Assembly (NCBI GenBank): GCA_029339195.1 | Contig: JAPTJF010000023.1 | Span: 1-64,000 of the forward strand | Direction: 5' to 3' | DNA: 64,000 bases | Source: Micractinium sp. NFX-FRZ | Taxonomy: Eukaryota > Chlorophyta > Trebouxiophyceae > Chlorellales > Chlorellaceae | Shown: piece by piece, positions 44,308-55,729 of the stretch | Position numbering within the stretch: position 1 is the first letter of the stretch | How the letters are laid out: every line of letters starts with the position of its first letter | Program-made: the position numbers and the translations under genes | Notes under the pieces: model-generated | Database searches by the model: none | What the model was told of the DNA's origin: nothing | What the model saw: the letters and a program-made list of their open reading frames with translations, nothing else

Positions 44308-46335
44308 AGAGCGTGCCTCCCTCCCGGGCCCGCCCGGGCATGCGTGCCGTGGGTGCAGACGTGCGCGCCACCACGGACAAGGCCACCCCAGTCAACGTGT
44401 TCAGCCACCCCTACTTCAACCTTGGCGGCCTGGAGGCTGACAACGCCACCATTTTGGACCACACGCTGACCATCAACGGGTGGGTGTGGGGGCACGCAAG
44501 AGGAGGAGAGGGGGCGGCGATATGTGTGGGTACAAGCATGGGAGGAGAAGGGGCAGGGAGGTGTGGCTGGCGCACCTGCGCGCTTGCCCTGGGCCCACGT
44601 GGCGCCCTCCCCCCCAGCCTCCCCTCTCCCCTCTCTCATGGCACTCCCCTTCGGCCTGTCCCTGCTCGCATCCACCAAGTGTAGTGCCGGTGCCATGAAT
44701 TGGCCAATGCACAATCGGCTTCGCACATGCCGATGCCCTTCGTCCCCATGCCTCTCCACCCCACCTCCCCCCATGCAGCCAGTACTACGTCAGCACTGAC
44801 CCCGAGACGGGCACCCCCACAGGCAAGATTGTGCCCGTGAGGGGCACGCCGCTGGACTTCATCAAGCCCCACACGATTGGGGAGCGCATCAAGGCTTTTG
44901 CCAGTGAGTGACCGGGGCGGCGGCAGCAGCAGCAGCAGCAGCAGCAGCAAGTGTACAGCGCCAGGAAGTGTGCAGCAGCCGCCGCCGCCGCCGCAGCAGC
45001 AGCAGGGCGGCATTGTCCACTGAGAGCGCGCCGTTGCGCGGCAGCGTTCCACCAGCACCCCCAGTGGCAAAAGCTGTATAACCGTCTGACGGGAACAATC
45101 TTGAGGGTAGGTGGTGGGGGGCAACAACGGGTGCCGTCTTGCCGCTGCCTTCCTGCCGCCGCCGCCATGCCACCACCCCATCACCCACCCCTACCTGCAC
45201 CTGCTACCGCACCGCCCCTATGCCATCATGCAGACACCAGCAAGGGCTACCAGCACCAGTACGTGCTGTTTGGAAATGGGCAGGACGCCAACGAGTCGGT
45301 CAAGGGCTTCACTGCCGCAGATCCGTGAGTGGGATGGATGGATTGCCTGCTGGGCTGGTCTCTATAAGCTGGCGCGGTCTGGGGGTGGCGCGGAGGGGCA
45401 CTGCTGCCCGCCTGCCGCACATCTGCCCGTTGGCCAGCCATCAGCTCGCTCAGCAAGCCCCCTGAAAGCGCACAGCGAGACACCCCCAGCCTGCAATCAG
45501 CTCTTGCCCAATGGTCATTACAACCCCTGTGCTGCAGGCCCCAGCTGGCGGCGACCCTGGTGCACCCAGCCTCGGGGCTGGGCCTCGAAATCCTGACCAC
45601 CACCCCCACCCTTGTGCTGTACACCGGTGAGGGACGCACTGTGTGTGCACATGCGTGCGCGTGTGTGCGTGTCAGAAGCGGCTGCCTGCCTGCTTTGGCT
45701 GCGTCGGCACCCTCCCCCTGCCTGCCCAATGAAACCCCCCACTGCGGCCTCCCTGCCTGCCTCCCACCCTCCCTGCCCGCCCCCCAGGCAACGCCTTCAA
45801 GGGGAAGTTCGAGACCAAAGGAGGTGTGCGGCCGCAGCAGTACGCAGCAGTGGCGCTGGAAACGGTGAGCTCTTGCCGCCGCCGGTGCCAGCAGGGTGGC
45901 ACGGCGGGGAGACGGATGGGCAGGCTGGCCGCGTTCGGAGCAGGCCTTAAGTGTGTGACGTGGCATGCACCAAGGCCATGCAACCCTGGGACGTGGGAGC
46001 AGGGCCGGACTGGCCTGGAAATCTGTCTGCGTCAAAAGGCAGGACTGGCTTGATGCTGCTCTGGCCGCGCTGCCGTGGTCACATGACCCCACGTGACGAG
46101 GCGTATTGCACCCCCACCACTCCTGCCAGCTGCCACTTGCCCTCCACCTGCCAGTTGTCGCCGTTGAACCCAACCTCCCCTCCTCTCCCAACCTCCTCCC
46201 CCACCCCTCCCTGCTGTCCCGCAGACAATGTTTCCCGAGGCGGGCAACCGCCCCGCCTTCCCCTCCCCTGTGCTGCGGCCGGGCAAGGAGTACCACACGC
46301 AAACAGTGTGGCGCTTCTTCACTGCCGAGGACTGA
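42330..46335 (+). CDS. Secreted aldose 1-epimerase (mutarotase)-like protein, 383 aa
   Basis: Exons 42330-42557, 42693-42768, 43096-43199, 43502-43564, 43998-44064, 44359-44479, 44779-44903, 45234-45324, 45538-45626, 45788-45864 and 46225-46335 join in phase. The family interconverts alpha and beta anomers of hexoses. An N-terminal signal peptide (LFRVGLLVLLAAASAAEE) points to secretion or the cell wall. Conserved features include LHGG with H117, SHPYFNL with H196 (catalytic acid), ALETQ with E346 (catalytic base), and the ending RPGKEYHTQTVWRF. Two substrate-binding positions differ from human GALM: the Asn of the GRVANRI motif is Gly here (GRYGGRI), and the Asp of the DHNF motif is Gln (Q268 in GYQHQY). 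It is probably still a mutarotase-fold enzyme, but activity or sugar specificity may differ. Confidence 0.88.
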
Positions 46336-47623
46336 GCTGAGCTGTGTGTAGAGGGGAGTAAAGCCTCACACACAGAGAATTGCACGGTGCTGGCCCAGCT
46401 GGAAACCCCTGCAGCAACCACGGCAGCCCCACCAGCCACAACTTTTGCCCCTGCCGGGCTTCCCAGCCTGCTGCACACAGCCATGCTTCACCATTTCCAC
46501 CCCCTGCATGCGCGCATCTCACTGCGTCACTCGCCACCGCCCGGCCCAGCCCCCCTGGCTGCGCCCGTTTCCACAATCACTTCCCCGACGGCCATTGCAC
46601 AAAAGCTTTCTTTCCTCCCCAGGCCCCCCTCTCTTCCCCTCCCTTTGTGTGCAGCCTCTTGCAGGCAGGCCCCTCCGACCCAGTTGCACCCAGTTGTTTT
46701 CAATGCACAGCCCATTCCGCTGTCGGCAGGGGGGTCAACGCCCTGGTGTCGCATGCAGCTGCGCCCGTACGCTTCTCTCAGGTTGCAGCACGACCCAACC
46801 ACTTCACTGCGAACTCACAGGCTTCAGATGCAGGACCAGACCGGGCAGGATAGGCCCCCACTGCAGGCAGGCCTCCCACTGTCTGCAGGCGGGCGGTTGA
46901 TCAGAGGGCGAGGTTACACGCAGCCACGCTGGCACTATACACGCCACAAGGTACAAGAACGGCGGTGGTGGCACACAGGTTGGGGTCTGCTTCGGTGGCA
47001 GGTCAACGCTGAGGGTGGCATGGCAAATGGTTGGGGTTGGGGTTGGGGTCGAGTAATGTAAATCACATTTGCCGCTGGGAGGGCTCCGATGCAGGAACAG
47101 GGGCACAGGAAAATGGGAAGGCTCGAAAACTGAGGCAAGGTGTGGAAAAACAGGGCCGGCACGGGGCGGGTACAGAGAGAGTGTGCTGCGGGTGCGGATC
47201 GGAGGCGGCGGCAGCAGTGGCTGGGTGGCAGGGCAGGCGCGCGGCTGCACGGGAGAAGCTTTTCCAAAAAGGTGATACAGGGTGAAAGTGCTCAGGTTTG
47301 GACAGGAGACTGGGGCAGGGCGCAGACAAAACTGGTTGCACTACGGTGCTGGGGGTGCACAAAACTTCTTCTCGGGGGACTGCTGGTGGGAGGGCGGCAC
47401 AGGCACGAAAACGCCACGACTGGGGCAGGCGGGCGCCGCCCAGCGCACGTATGGAACTGGGTGGCCGGGGCTTGGAGAGGTGCCACCCTCTTCAACAAGC
47501 CCCAGTGGGGGGACATCTGTCCCTGGCATGATCATGACACCATTTAGCAGCCTGGTGTGTGGTTGATGGGCGGAGGCATGAGTGGGTTTGGCCACACACC
47601 GTGAGCTGGCATGGGTGCCGCCT
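46336..47623. other. Convergent 3' region, no gene
   Basis: These 1.29 kb lie between the convergent stop codons of the epimerase and the small minus-strand gene. TGTAA at 47056-47060 on the plus strand would imply a long epimerase 3' UTR. The ORFs here are low complexity without splice-consistent partners. I see no other feature. Confidence 0.4.
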
Positions 47624-48825
47624 TCACGCGCCCGGCGCCAGCTCAGCGCCAGCGGGGCCCGCCTTGCCGCAGAGCATGCGCGAGAAGCAGACGCCGTGCT
47701 GGTTCATGTGGCGCAGCTTGTACTCCTGCTGCAGCTGCTGCTGCGCCGCCGCTGCCGCCGGTGCGTCGCCAGGAGATGACAGCAGGCCGGCTGGAAAGGC
47801 GTCGAAAGCCAGCGCCACGCTTCCCGTGCTGTCCTGCAGAGGGAGCAGGACGGAGGAGGAGGAGGCGGCAGGTGGGCGGGCGGATGAGCTGCATGCAGAG
47901 ACAGGAGGGCAGAGAAGGAGACGGCAGGTGGGCGGGCGGGTGAGCTGCATGCGCCCTGTTGTGCCAGCCGCGGAGGATTGAGGGAAACAGGCGACTCAGC
48001 GCGGGTTTCAGCAGGCGTTTCGATGGGCAGCCAGCCTGCCTGCCGGCTGGTGCATCCCTCCAGCCAGCTGGCACTCCCAAGCTGAGGCCTGCAGCAAGCC
48101 CCGCTGTCCCTCTCGTCCCGTCCCGCCCCGCTCACACCGGCGCTGGCGCCCCAGGCCCTCCTGGGAAGCTGCCAGCTGTCGGCACTGCCAGCTGTCATCA
48201 CTCACCGAAAGCGCAGACAGGCCAAGCTCCTGCAGCATCAGAGCCACGCTCGCAGCAGGCGCCTGCTGCCACTGCCGCTGCTGCTGCTGCTGCTGCTGCT
48301 CTGCTGCCACAGCGGCGCTCTCAGGGACGGGGAGGAGGCCGAGCTGGGCAGCCGCCAGGCCGGCCAGCAGCACCGGCGCCAGGCGTGGGTTCTGACGCAG
48401 CCGCCGCGGCACCGGGCCTCCCTGCACCGTGGGGGGTGGTGCAGGAGGCAGGGTGGAGGTCAGTTGGATGGGTGCGCGTGACAGCATGTGTGCACATGTG
48501 AGTGGTTGGGATATTGGGCGGCGCCAACGGGCGTTGGCCGCCACCCGGCAGGCGAGGTGATGGCGGGGTGTCAAGGGCCGCTCAGGAGGTTTAGTAAGGG
48601 GCTCCCAACGAGCATCATAGGCATGGCGTCACGACAGGCTGCGCGCTGTCGGAGCTGTTGGAGGGTTTTCGTCCGACACCAGCGAACAAGCCCACATGTG
48701 GCTGCAGCTTGAAAGAGCAGCAGGCAACGCCCACATGGCTCTCGCCGCACCTGGGACGCGGTGATCGCATGTCTAGCGGTAGGGGGTGGGGTGTGGCACG
48801 ACGCGCGCAGGGTTTGGGAACGCAT
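47624..48825 (-). CDS. Small protein with possible organellar leader, unrecognised, 166 aa
   Basis: Exons, minus strand: 48751-48825, 48206-48421, 47624-47833, all in phase 0. The first 25 residues are Ser/Thr/Arg-rich with no acidic residue (MRSQTLRASCHTPPPTARHA), like a chloroplast or mitochondrial transit peptide. A hydrophobic segment (APVLLAGLAAAQLGLLPV) and a polyGln run follow. The C-terminal part has the best-looking conserved stretch, EYKLRHMNQHGVCFSRML, with two Cys and two His. I cannot assign a family. The exon 2 polyGln is encoded by a CAG/CTG repeat. The model is supported by phase and splice sites only. Confidence 0.5.
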
Positions 48826-49064
48826 CACTGTGTGGTAGAAGCTTGGGAGGAGAGGGGCAGCGACGAGGACGCTGGTGGCGATTGATGAGGTTGTAAAGAC
48901 GTGAGAACGATTGCGAACGACTCAAATATCACCAGTTTGATTACTTTTCCTGACTGAACAGGTGGCGCCACATCAGCTGTTGGGGGTATCTGTGCAAGTC
49001 TCTCATTCTTCTTGCTCGAACAGAGTAGAAACGTTGAATAGTCATAATTGCACACTGCAACCGT
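48826..49064. other. Intergenic, 239 bp
   Basis: This is the upstream region of the small minus-strand gene and the 3' flank of receptor kinase B. It is locally AT-rich around 48890-49060, unlike its surroundings. No feature is recognised. Confidence 0.35.
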
Positions 49065-51699
49065 TTAATTGATGAGCAGGGGATAGGGTGAACAACCGCT
49101 GCTGCCGCCGCTGCCGCCGTCGCTGCCGCCGCTGCCGCTGGCCGCCCCGCCCTCCTCCCGCAGCCGCTGCAGCACCTCTGCTGCGCTGGGCCGCTGCTCC
49201 GGGTTGGGCTGTATGCAGTGCTCGATGAGGCTCACCACTCCCTGCAACAGTGGGCAGAGGGCGGGGTGGAGGGCAGGCAAGCAAGATTGAGACGGGGCAG
49301 CAAGGCGGAGGGTATCTGGGTGGTAGTGTGGTGGTAGTTTGGTTGGTTGGTGAATGGATGGTGGGTGGGTGGGCCAGCCACAAAGCCTCTAAACCCCTAA
49401 CCCATCCCCACAAAGCACTGTTGCGCCCACCAAGCAACGCCCACCATCCCTCCCAGCCCTCCGCCGCACCTGCGGGCAGTCCCCGGGCGCTCGCGGCAGC
49501 GTCCACTCCCCCCGCTTGTGCAGCAGCCGCTGTGTGGTCAGCACTATGAGCAGCATTCCCAGGGAGAAGACGTCGGCTGCCAGGGTGCACGGCGTGCCTA
49601 TCAACTGCTCGGGGGCTGCAGACGGCAGGCGGGGTGGCAGGCAGGGGATGGGTCAGCGAAGTGCAGCTGGGCGGCCAAAGCGACACACCTTGAGGCAGTG
49701 GCGTGGGGCGGTGTGGGGTTACTTGTGTGGGTTCAAATGTGCCCATCCGAGCTGTGCCGATGTCGGCGCCCCCGCCTGCAACCAGACCCCCACAACACCA
49801 CAGCGTGTGCGCACACCCGCCCACCCACCTGCATATGCAAAGGTGAAGCCGGGCGCGGGGCCGCTGCCACCCATGACCCGTGCCATGCCCAGGTCTGAAA
49901 TGTAAGCCTCATTCTCATGGGACAGCAGGATGTTGGCAGGCTTCAGGTCGCTGCGCATGACGTTGCGGCCGTGCATGTACGCCAGCGCCTCCGCCACGTC
50001 CAGCGCCACCTGGCGCCCGCTGCAGGCGCGGCAGCGCGTGCAGGCGCAGCACGTGCAGCGGTCAGAGGTCTGCGGTTGGCTTACCACTCGGGCAGTCGGC
50101 GAGCGGGAGCGTCTGCTTGCTCTGTACCTGGCCCCGGCTGCTAAGTCAGAAAGCTGTGGCAGCCGCATATGGGCCCTTGCACACTGCAGTGCCGCCAACC
50201 CACAGCCCACCCCACCCACCAGGCCTCCCAGCACAGCGCACTGCGGCGGCCTTCATGTGCCAGTGCTGAGGCCAGGCTGCCGCCTTGCATGAAGGGCATG
50301 GCCACCATGAGCAGGTTGGCCTGCAGGGGAGGGGAGGAAAGGGCAGGTGAGCACACAGTGCGGGGCAGGGTGCACAAGCGATGAGCGGGACGGGGGCAGC
50401 AGCAGATGAAGCACAGCAAAGGGCCCTGCAAGATTTGCTGGAAGTCAAGAGTTGCGACATTTTGCATGCCTGGCAGCGGCACAAGGCACTTGCAAGGGCA
50501 GGCTGGCTGCTGCCGCAAGCTGGTTGGTGCCGCCATGTCCCAGCACACCTGCCCCCTGGCCTGCCTCCTGCCCTGCCTTACGCCCCTCTCCCACCCACCT
50601 TGAGCGCCACCCCGAGCAGAGGCACGATTCGGGGGTGCACGCATGCTCGCAGCAGCGCCACCTCCCTCCACGCGTTACGGGAGTCCACTCCGGGCTCTAA
50701 CTCGCACACCTGCTCATGCACACAGGCGGGGGTGTGGGCGGCAGGGGGGGTAGGAAGGGCGGGCTCATGCAGAGAGGTGTATGCAGTACTTTGCACTGCC
50801 TCTCCAAGTTGGGGGCAGGGCAGCAAGGCACCGGCACCTCCACGGCCAGGCAGCCCTCTCCGAGAAACTCGCTCCAGCCGCCTCACCTTCACTGCAGCCA
50901 GCACGCCCTGCAGCTTAGCCAGGAAGCACACCGCATGGGACCCCGTCCCCAGCACTACAAGCATGTCCTGGTCATCCACAACAAACTGTGGGAGGAGGGG
51001 GGGCAGAGGGGGAGTGGGGCAGGGCAGGGCAGGGCAGGGCAGGGGGCACAAGGGTCAGCATGAGCACCCAGGTTGCTGCCGTCCTAGGCAAGCGCAGGGG
51101 AGGCGGGGGCGGCGGGGAGCAGCCGTGGGCTCCAGTGCACCCATGATGCTCCCACGTATCTCTTCTACACACACACACACACACGCATGCATGCATGCAC
51201 TCTCACGCGCTGAGCGCTTGCATCCACTTTCGCATGCCAAGTGCTAGCATCCACTGGTGGCACGCACCCACCTCCAGCTCAGAGGCTGGCAGCCGCAGCG
51301 ACTACGTGGGCAAGCCCCACTGCCTGCTGCGGGGTGCTGCCGCCGCCGCTGCCGCCGTCTCGCAAGGTGCCGACACCAAGGCCGCATTGCCTGGTGTGCC
51401 GCTGCTGCCATGTAACAGGCGCCTTCGAGAGTCGGCATCTTCGTCAGTCGAGCTGTCCCATTCCCAACCCGCCGGCTGCCCCCTGCGCTCCAGCTTGTGG
51501 GCCAGCGCTGCCTGCTGCTCAGCCATGGGTGTGATGTCTATGCACCTCCCCTGGCCATCCAAGTGTGCGCTCAGCAGGGCAGCCACTTGAGCAAGCCTGC
51601 CATGGCGCGCTGCCCCGCCATCCTCACCAGCATCGGCTGCTGCACTAGCGGGCCGCCACTGCTGCAGGAGGCCCCGAGTTGCCAGCAAAACATATGATC

Positions 51700-51754
<55 letters not shown>

Positions 51755-54700
51755 CTGCCTACGCCGCCAAGCCCCCAATGCAGCCAGCACCAATGCTGCC
51801 AGGCCCAGGCCCGCCATTGATGCCAGCGCCAGCGGCCGCAGCGGCAGCGACGCCCGCGGTGCTGCAGGATCCTGTTGGGGGGCCTGTGCAACCTTTACCA
51901 CTAGCGGCGGCACGACGCGGGCCACGCATCCTGGCAGCACGGAACTGATATTCGTGTGACCAATCTCTCTGCGCATGCCAATCACGGGGAGGCATGAAGT
52001 GGACAACACTTGGTGAAGGTGAGGAGGTGGTGGTGGGAAGAGGAAGAGCCTCCCTGCAAGAAAAGTGTGCCCCCCTGGCACACCTGCCTCGATTCTCCCT
52101 CTGCACACACACACCACCAGATGCCTGCCTTCCACGCTCAACCCGCCCGCCCCGCCCGCCTCACAAGTGCTTCAGAGAGTCAACCAATGGGAGCTGGCAC
52201 CAGCTGGCGGGGATGCTGCCGCTGACGGCGGTGTGAGCCAAGGATCTGCGGGGCGTGATGGAATGGCAGGAGGCACAGAACAGACGAGTGGCTCGCAGGC
52301 AGGGAATGCCGTCTAAGCAGACAGGCAAGGCCATCCCGGCATGATAGTTTAATGCAGCACAGCCCACATGCATGTGTGCACACACACAGAACAGCTGGCA
52401 GCACTACGACCCCGGCAAGGACAACCCTACATAACGCCGAGCCAATGCTCACATCAGTGTCAGCGTGCCCCACAGCGTGCTCGGCAGGGTGCCGGTCAGC
52501 CCAGCGTTCCCCGCCAGCAGCAGCACCATCAAGCTTTGCGGCCTGCCGGGCCCCAGCCAGGCCGGCGGGAAGGCGGGGCCGGTGAGGGCGTTGCCGCGCA
52601 GGTCGAGCTCTACAGCTACCTGCAGCAGGGATGGGGGATGCGCAGCGCACGGCACCCTAGGGCAAAGCACGGCGAGGGCGGTTGGTTGGGTGGGGGTCAA
52701 CCTGCCCGGCGACCTTCGGCAGGCGGTTGGACAAATGGCGCTGGGGACGTCTAGGTGGAGAGGATGAGCTGGCGGGCAGCAGGCAGGGCACACGTCGCAC
52801 CGGCTGGCTCGGGCTTTGTGGCAGGGCAAGCGCACCCTGCACCCATCCACTCACCGGGGAGCGCCCCCACTCGTCAGGCAGCCTCCCTTGGAAGCCGTTG
52901 CTGGCAAGCTGCACACAGGTGGAAGGGGAGGGAGAGCGGGACGGGGGCGGGCAACTCGCTTTGCGGCCGGAACAGCAGGTGGGGCACACATGCTCTGCAG
53001 GCAGGAGGGTGGTACTTGCCATTCTTCGGGTGGCAATCGCTTAGCAGCCGTGTGGGCGGTGGAGAACAGTGCTAAACTGCACCACAACAGCACAGCACAG
53101 CACAGCACAGCATAGCTTGGATCACCTGCAGCCGGGCCAGGCGTGGGTGTGCTTGGAACAGGCGGGGCGGGAGCGTGCCGGTGAGGTTGTTGGACGACAG
53201 GTCCCTGCAGGCACAGTGGAGCAGGCAGGCTGTGGGTGGGGGAGCAGCGGGCAGGGTGCCGGGGATGAGCAGGTGCAAGGGCATTCCACTTGCACAGGCC
53301 TGGGCAGGCGGGGTAAGAACAGGCAGGCGGGCTACGATTAGGCACGCAACGCATGCATGTCTTGCAGCTTGGGGCCACCCCGCCCCAGCCTTGGGCCCAC
53401 CCATGCTCACAGGGTTTCCAGGGAGGGGAAGCCGCCCGCTGCCCAGGCGGGTGGCAGGGGCCCCGAGGCTTCCAGGGCAGCCAGCTCCAGGTGGCGCAGC
53501 TTGGGGAAGCTGCCGGGCAGTGACGCCCATTCAGGCGGCAAGTGCACAGGGGCGGGCGTGCCGGCGCCGGCTGCGGCGCGCTCGGGGTAGCGCAGCTGCA
53601 TGAGGCTGTCTGGCCAGCTGTTGCTGACGGTCAGCTGCTCAAGCTGGCAGAACCCTGCTGTCCACTGTAGTGGAAGCTGGCCCGGTGCGCTGTACTGCAG
53701 CGACAGCTGGCGCAGCGCGGGCAGCACGCGGGGCGACGCTCCCCACGAGGCGGGCAGCGTCGCCTGCATCTCAACCGCTCGAATGTGCAGCTCCTCCAGC
53801 CTTGGCAGCGCCCCTGGCTGAATCTCTGGCAGGCGTCCCTCCACCGAATCAGCAAAGATGGACAGCCTGGGGGGCCAGGTGGGCAGGGAGGAGGAAAGGG
53901 GAAGGTGTGAGGATGAGGCGCAAGATGGGCGGCATGGGAGGGCAGGAGGCTCTGAGACGGCTTGGCGGGGCTATACACTGGGTGAACTGCACACGCGTGA
54001 TGCATAGCAGCAGGTCGGGTGCTCAGCTCTAGGGCTGGAGTGCAGCCAGGGATTGATGGCAGGAGCAGGCGGCAGGTGGGGGTGGGCAAGGTTGTTAGGT
54101 GCTCACGTTTTCAGGCGGGGCCAGGCGTTGGGTGCGCCCCACTGAGGCGGGATGGAGCCGGGCAGCGGGCCTCTGATGCAGTCCCAGCTGAGCTCCTCCA
54201 CCCACTGCAGCTACGCCAGCTCGGGCAGCAGCGGCCCCAGCACAGCGCCAGCGGCAGCACTGCCGTCGCTGCTGCTGCTGCTGCTGTTGGGCCCAATGTT
54301 GTCAGGTAGGGGATGGTTGCCTGAGCACACCAGGTTTCTGCATGAGCAGGCGTGGGCAATTGGCGGGCAAATGTGAGGAGTAAGGCAGCCCACTGAGCCG
54401 CATCTCCTCGCAGGGGGTGAGGGCTGTGCACCCAACAACCTGTCAGGCTGCATTTGGGTGCAAGAAGCTTGGGGCTCACATTGCAGTTACGTGTTGTGCT
54501 TGCCCTGTGGGGGTGTGCTCGCACAGCACGCGGTCCCACGTGCAGGGGTGGGAGGCGTTGCCCAGCTGCCAGCCCGGCCCGGCAGCCATGGCGGCAGCAC
54601 CCGACTCGTGGAGTGCCTGGCGCAGGCGGCGCATGATGGCCACTGTATGCAGGGCAGTTTGGAACATGAGGGCGGGAGGACACTAGAGGGCCGAGAAACT

Positions 54701-54932
54701 GGGCCAGCAGGGAAGGAAGAAGGCGGGGAGACGGGGGTGCAGAGATGGGCCTCCAGGCAAGGCGTGTCCCCAGCAGCTGTGGCTTGACGACCTGTCCGCC
54801 CCTCCCCGTACCTTCATCCACCGCCGTTGCTGACACAGTCGCCGGCAGCAACACTGCCAGCAGCAGCATCAACTGCAGCCAAAGCTGTTTCCCTAGAGAT
54901 TTTTCACAATACAGAAGTGCGCCACGGCTCAT
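49065..54932 (-). pseudogene. LRR receptor-like kinase, copy B, two premature stops
   Basis: The same 15-exon structure as copy A is recoverable on the minus strand: 54812-54932, 54480-54642, 54107-54337, 53411-53866, 53126-53204, 52855-52908, 52453-52619, 52165-52245, 51272-51968, 50887-50985, 50599-50709, 50220-50320, 49829-50019, 49470-49615, 49065-49241. All splice phases are kept. Two in-frame TAG codons interrupt it: 54211-54213 in the third (LRR) exon (LLPELA-stop-LQWVEE) and 51302-51304 near the end of the juxtamembrane exon (GLPT-stop-SLR; A and C have Gln). The catalytic loop reads MRSDLKPAN instead of MHGDLKPAN, so His-Gly is lost although Asp remains. The LRR cap reads CTWDRVLC. 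The juxtamembrane region holds 17 consecutive Gln. The intact splicing frame suggests recent inactivation. Confidence 0.85.
51701..51751. repeat. (CTG)17 microsatellite coding polyGln in copy B
   Basis: Seventeen uninterrupted CTG units on the plus strand read as 17 Gln on the minus strand, just after the membrane span of copy B. Copies A and C have only short, interrupted Gln runs at the same site, so this is an expansion specific to B. Confidence 0.9.
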
Positions 54933-55729
54933 TCCCGAGACTGTGCTGACGCAGGGGAGGGTGATGCTTGGCAGGGCACAAAGAGTGCCGGCACTGCGCC
55001 CAGGACAGGCAGAAAGCGGCGGCAGTGCCACGGCCCCACGGTGGCAAGCCCTCTGTGACACGGCGCCCGCCCCGCCAGGCCGAATCTGGCAGGTCGGGTG
55101 GTTTCTGGCTGGATGCCGCGAAGCTACGAGCTGGTTCGCTCGGCACCCTTGACGGAAGTCGCGCTCAGCGCTGCGCTCGTGCCATCCGCTGCCACCGCCT
55201 ATACGGCTTCGCGCTCAAGAAGCATGGCGAATGATTATGTGTATGGTTGGTCCAGGGACAGCATGGGCTTACGAAAGGCATGCATGGGCTGACGTGGCGG
55301 GGCATGCCTTGCGCAGGGTGAAGGGGAGGGGATGCAGATGGATAGTAGAGACCGCCTAGATTGCTAGTATGCTGGGGGTGCTGGCTGCTGGTCACCACGA
55401 GGGCAGCCTGCGCTTTTCCGGTAGGGGGCGTCTTGATGCGCATGCGCCAGGGTGACGTCGCCGTCCTGCCAAAGTTGGATGCCTGTTGTGCAGTGACACG
55501 CCTCCCCCAGCTGCTGATTGCCTTGGCGTGGTTGACCAAGCTCGTGCTTGCCATAACACATCGGGCATGCCGCATGCATGCATTGCTTCACCCCAATGCG
55601 GTCCCGAGGTTGCAGACGGTTTCCTTGCAAGATGAAGTCTTACAGGCCGTAACACCTTATGCGTGCTCGACGTGCTCGTTTGTTAATGCCGGATAAGCTC
55701 AAAAATTGTGTTCCTATGATTGGGGGCAT
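54933..55729. other. Intergenic between receptor kinases B and C
   Basis: These 797 bp hold the upstream region of copy B and the 3' flank of copy C. A decayed arm of the shared palindrome (CTACGAGCT) lies at about 55124-55132. A minus-strand ORF at 55364-55630 and a plus-strand ORF ending at 55696 overlap each other; neither shows a domain nor splice support. Confidence 0.4.

Noticed and set aside
55364..55696. Overlapping ORFs on both strands between receptor kinases B and C, at first sight a transposon or enzyme fragment
   Set aside because: No domain, no terminal repeats, no splice partners, and both strands are open equally, as often happens in GC-rich DNA.
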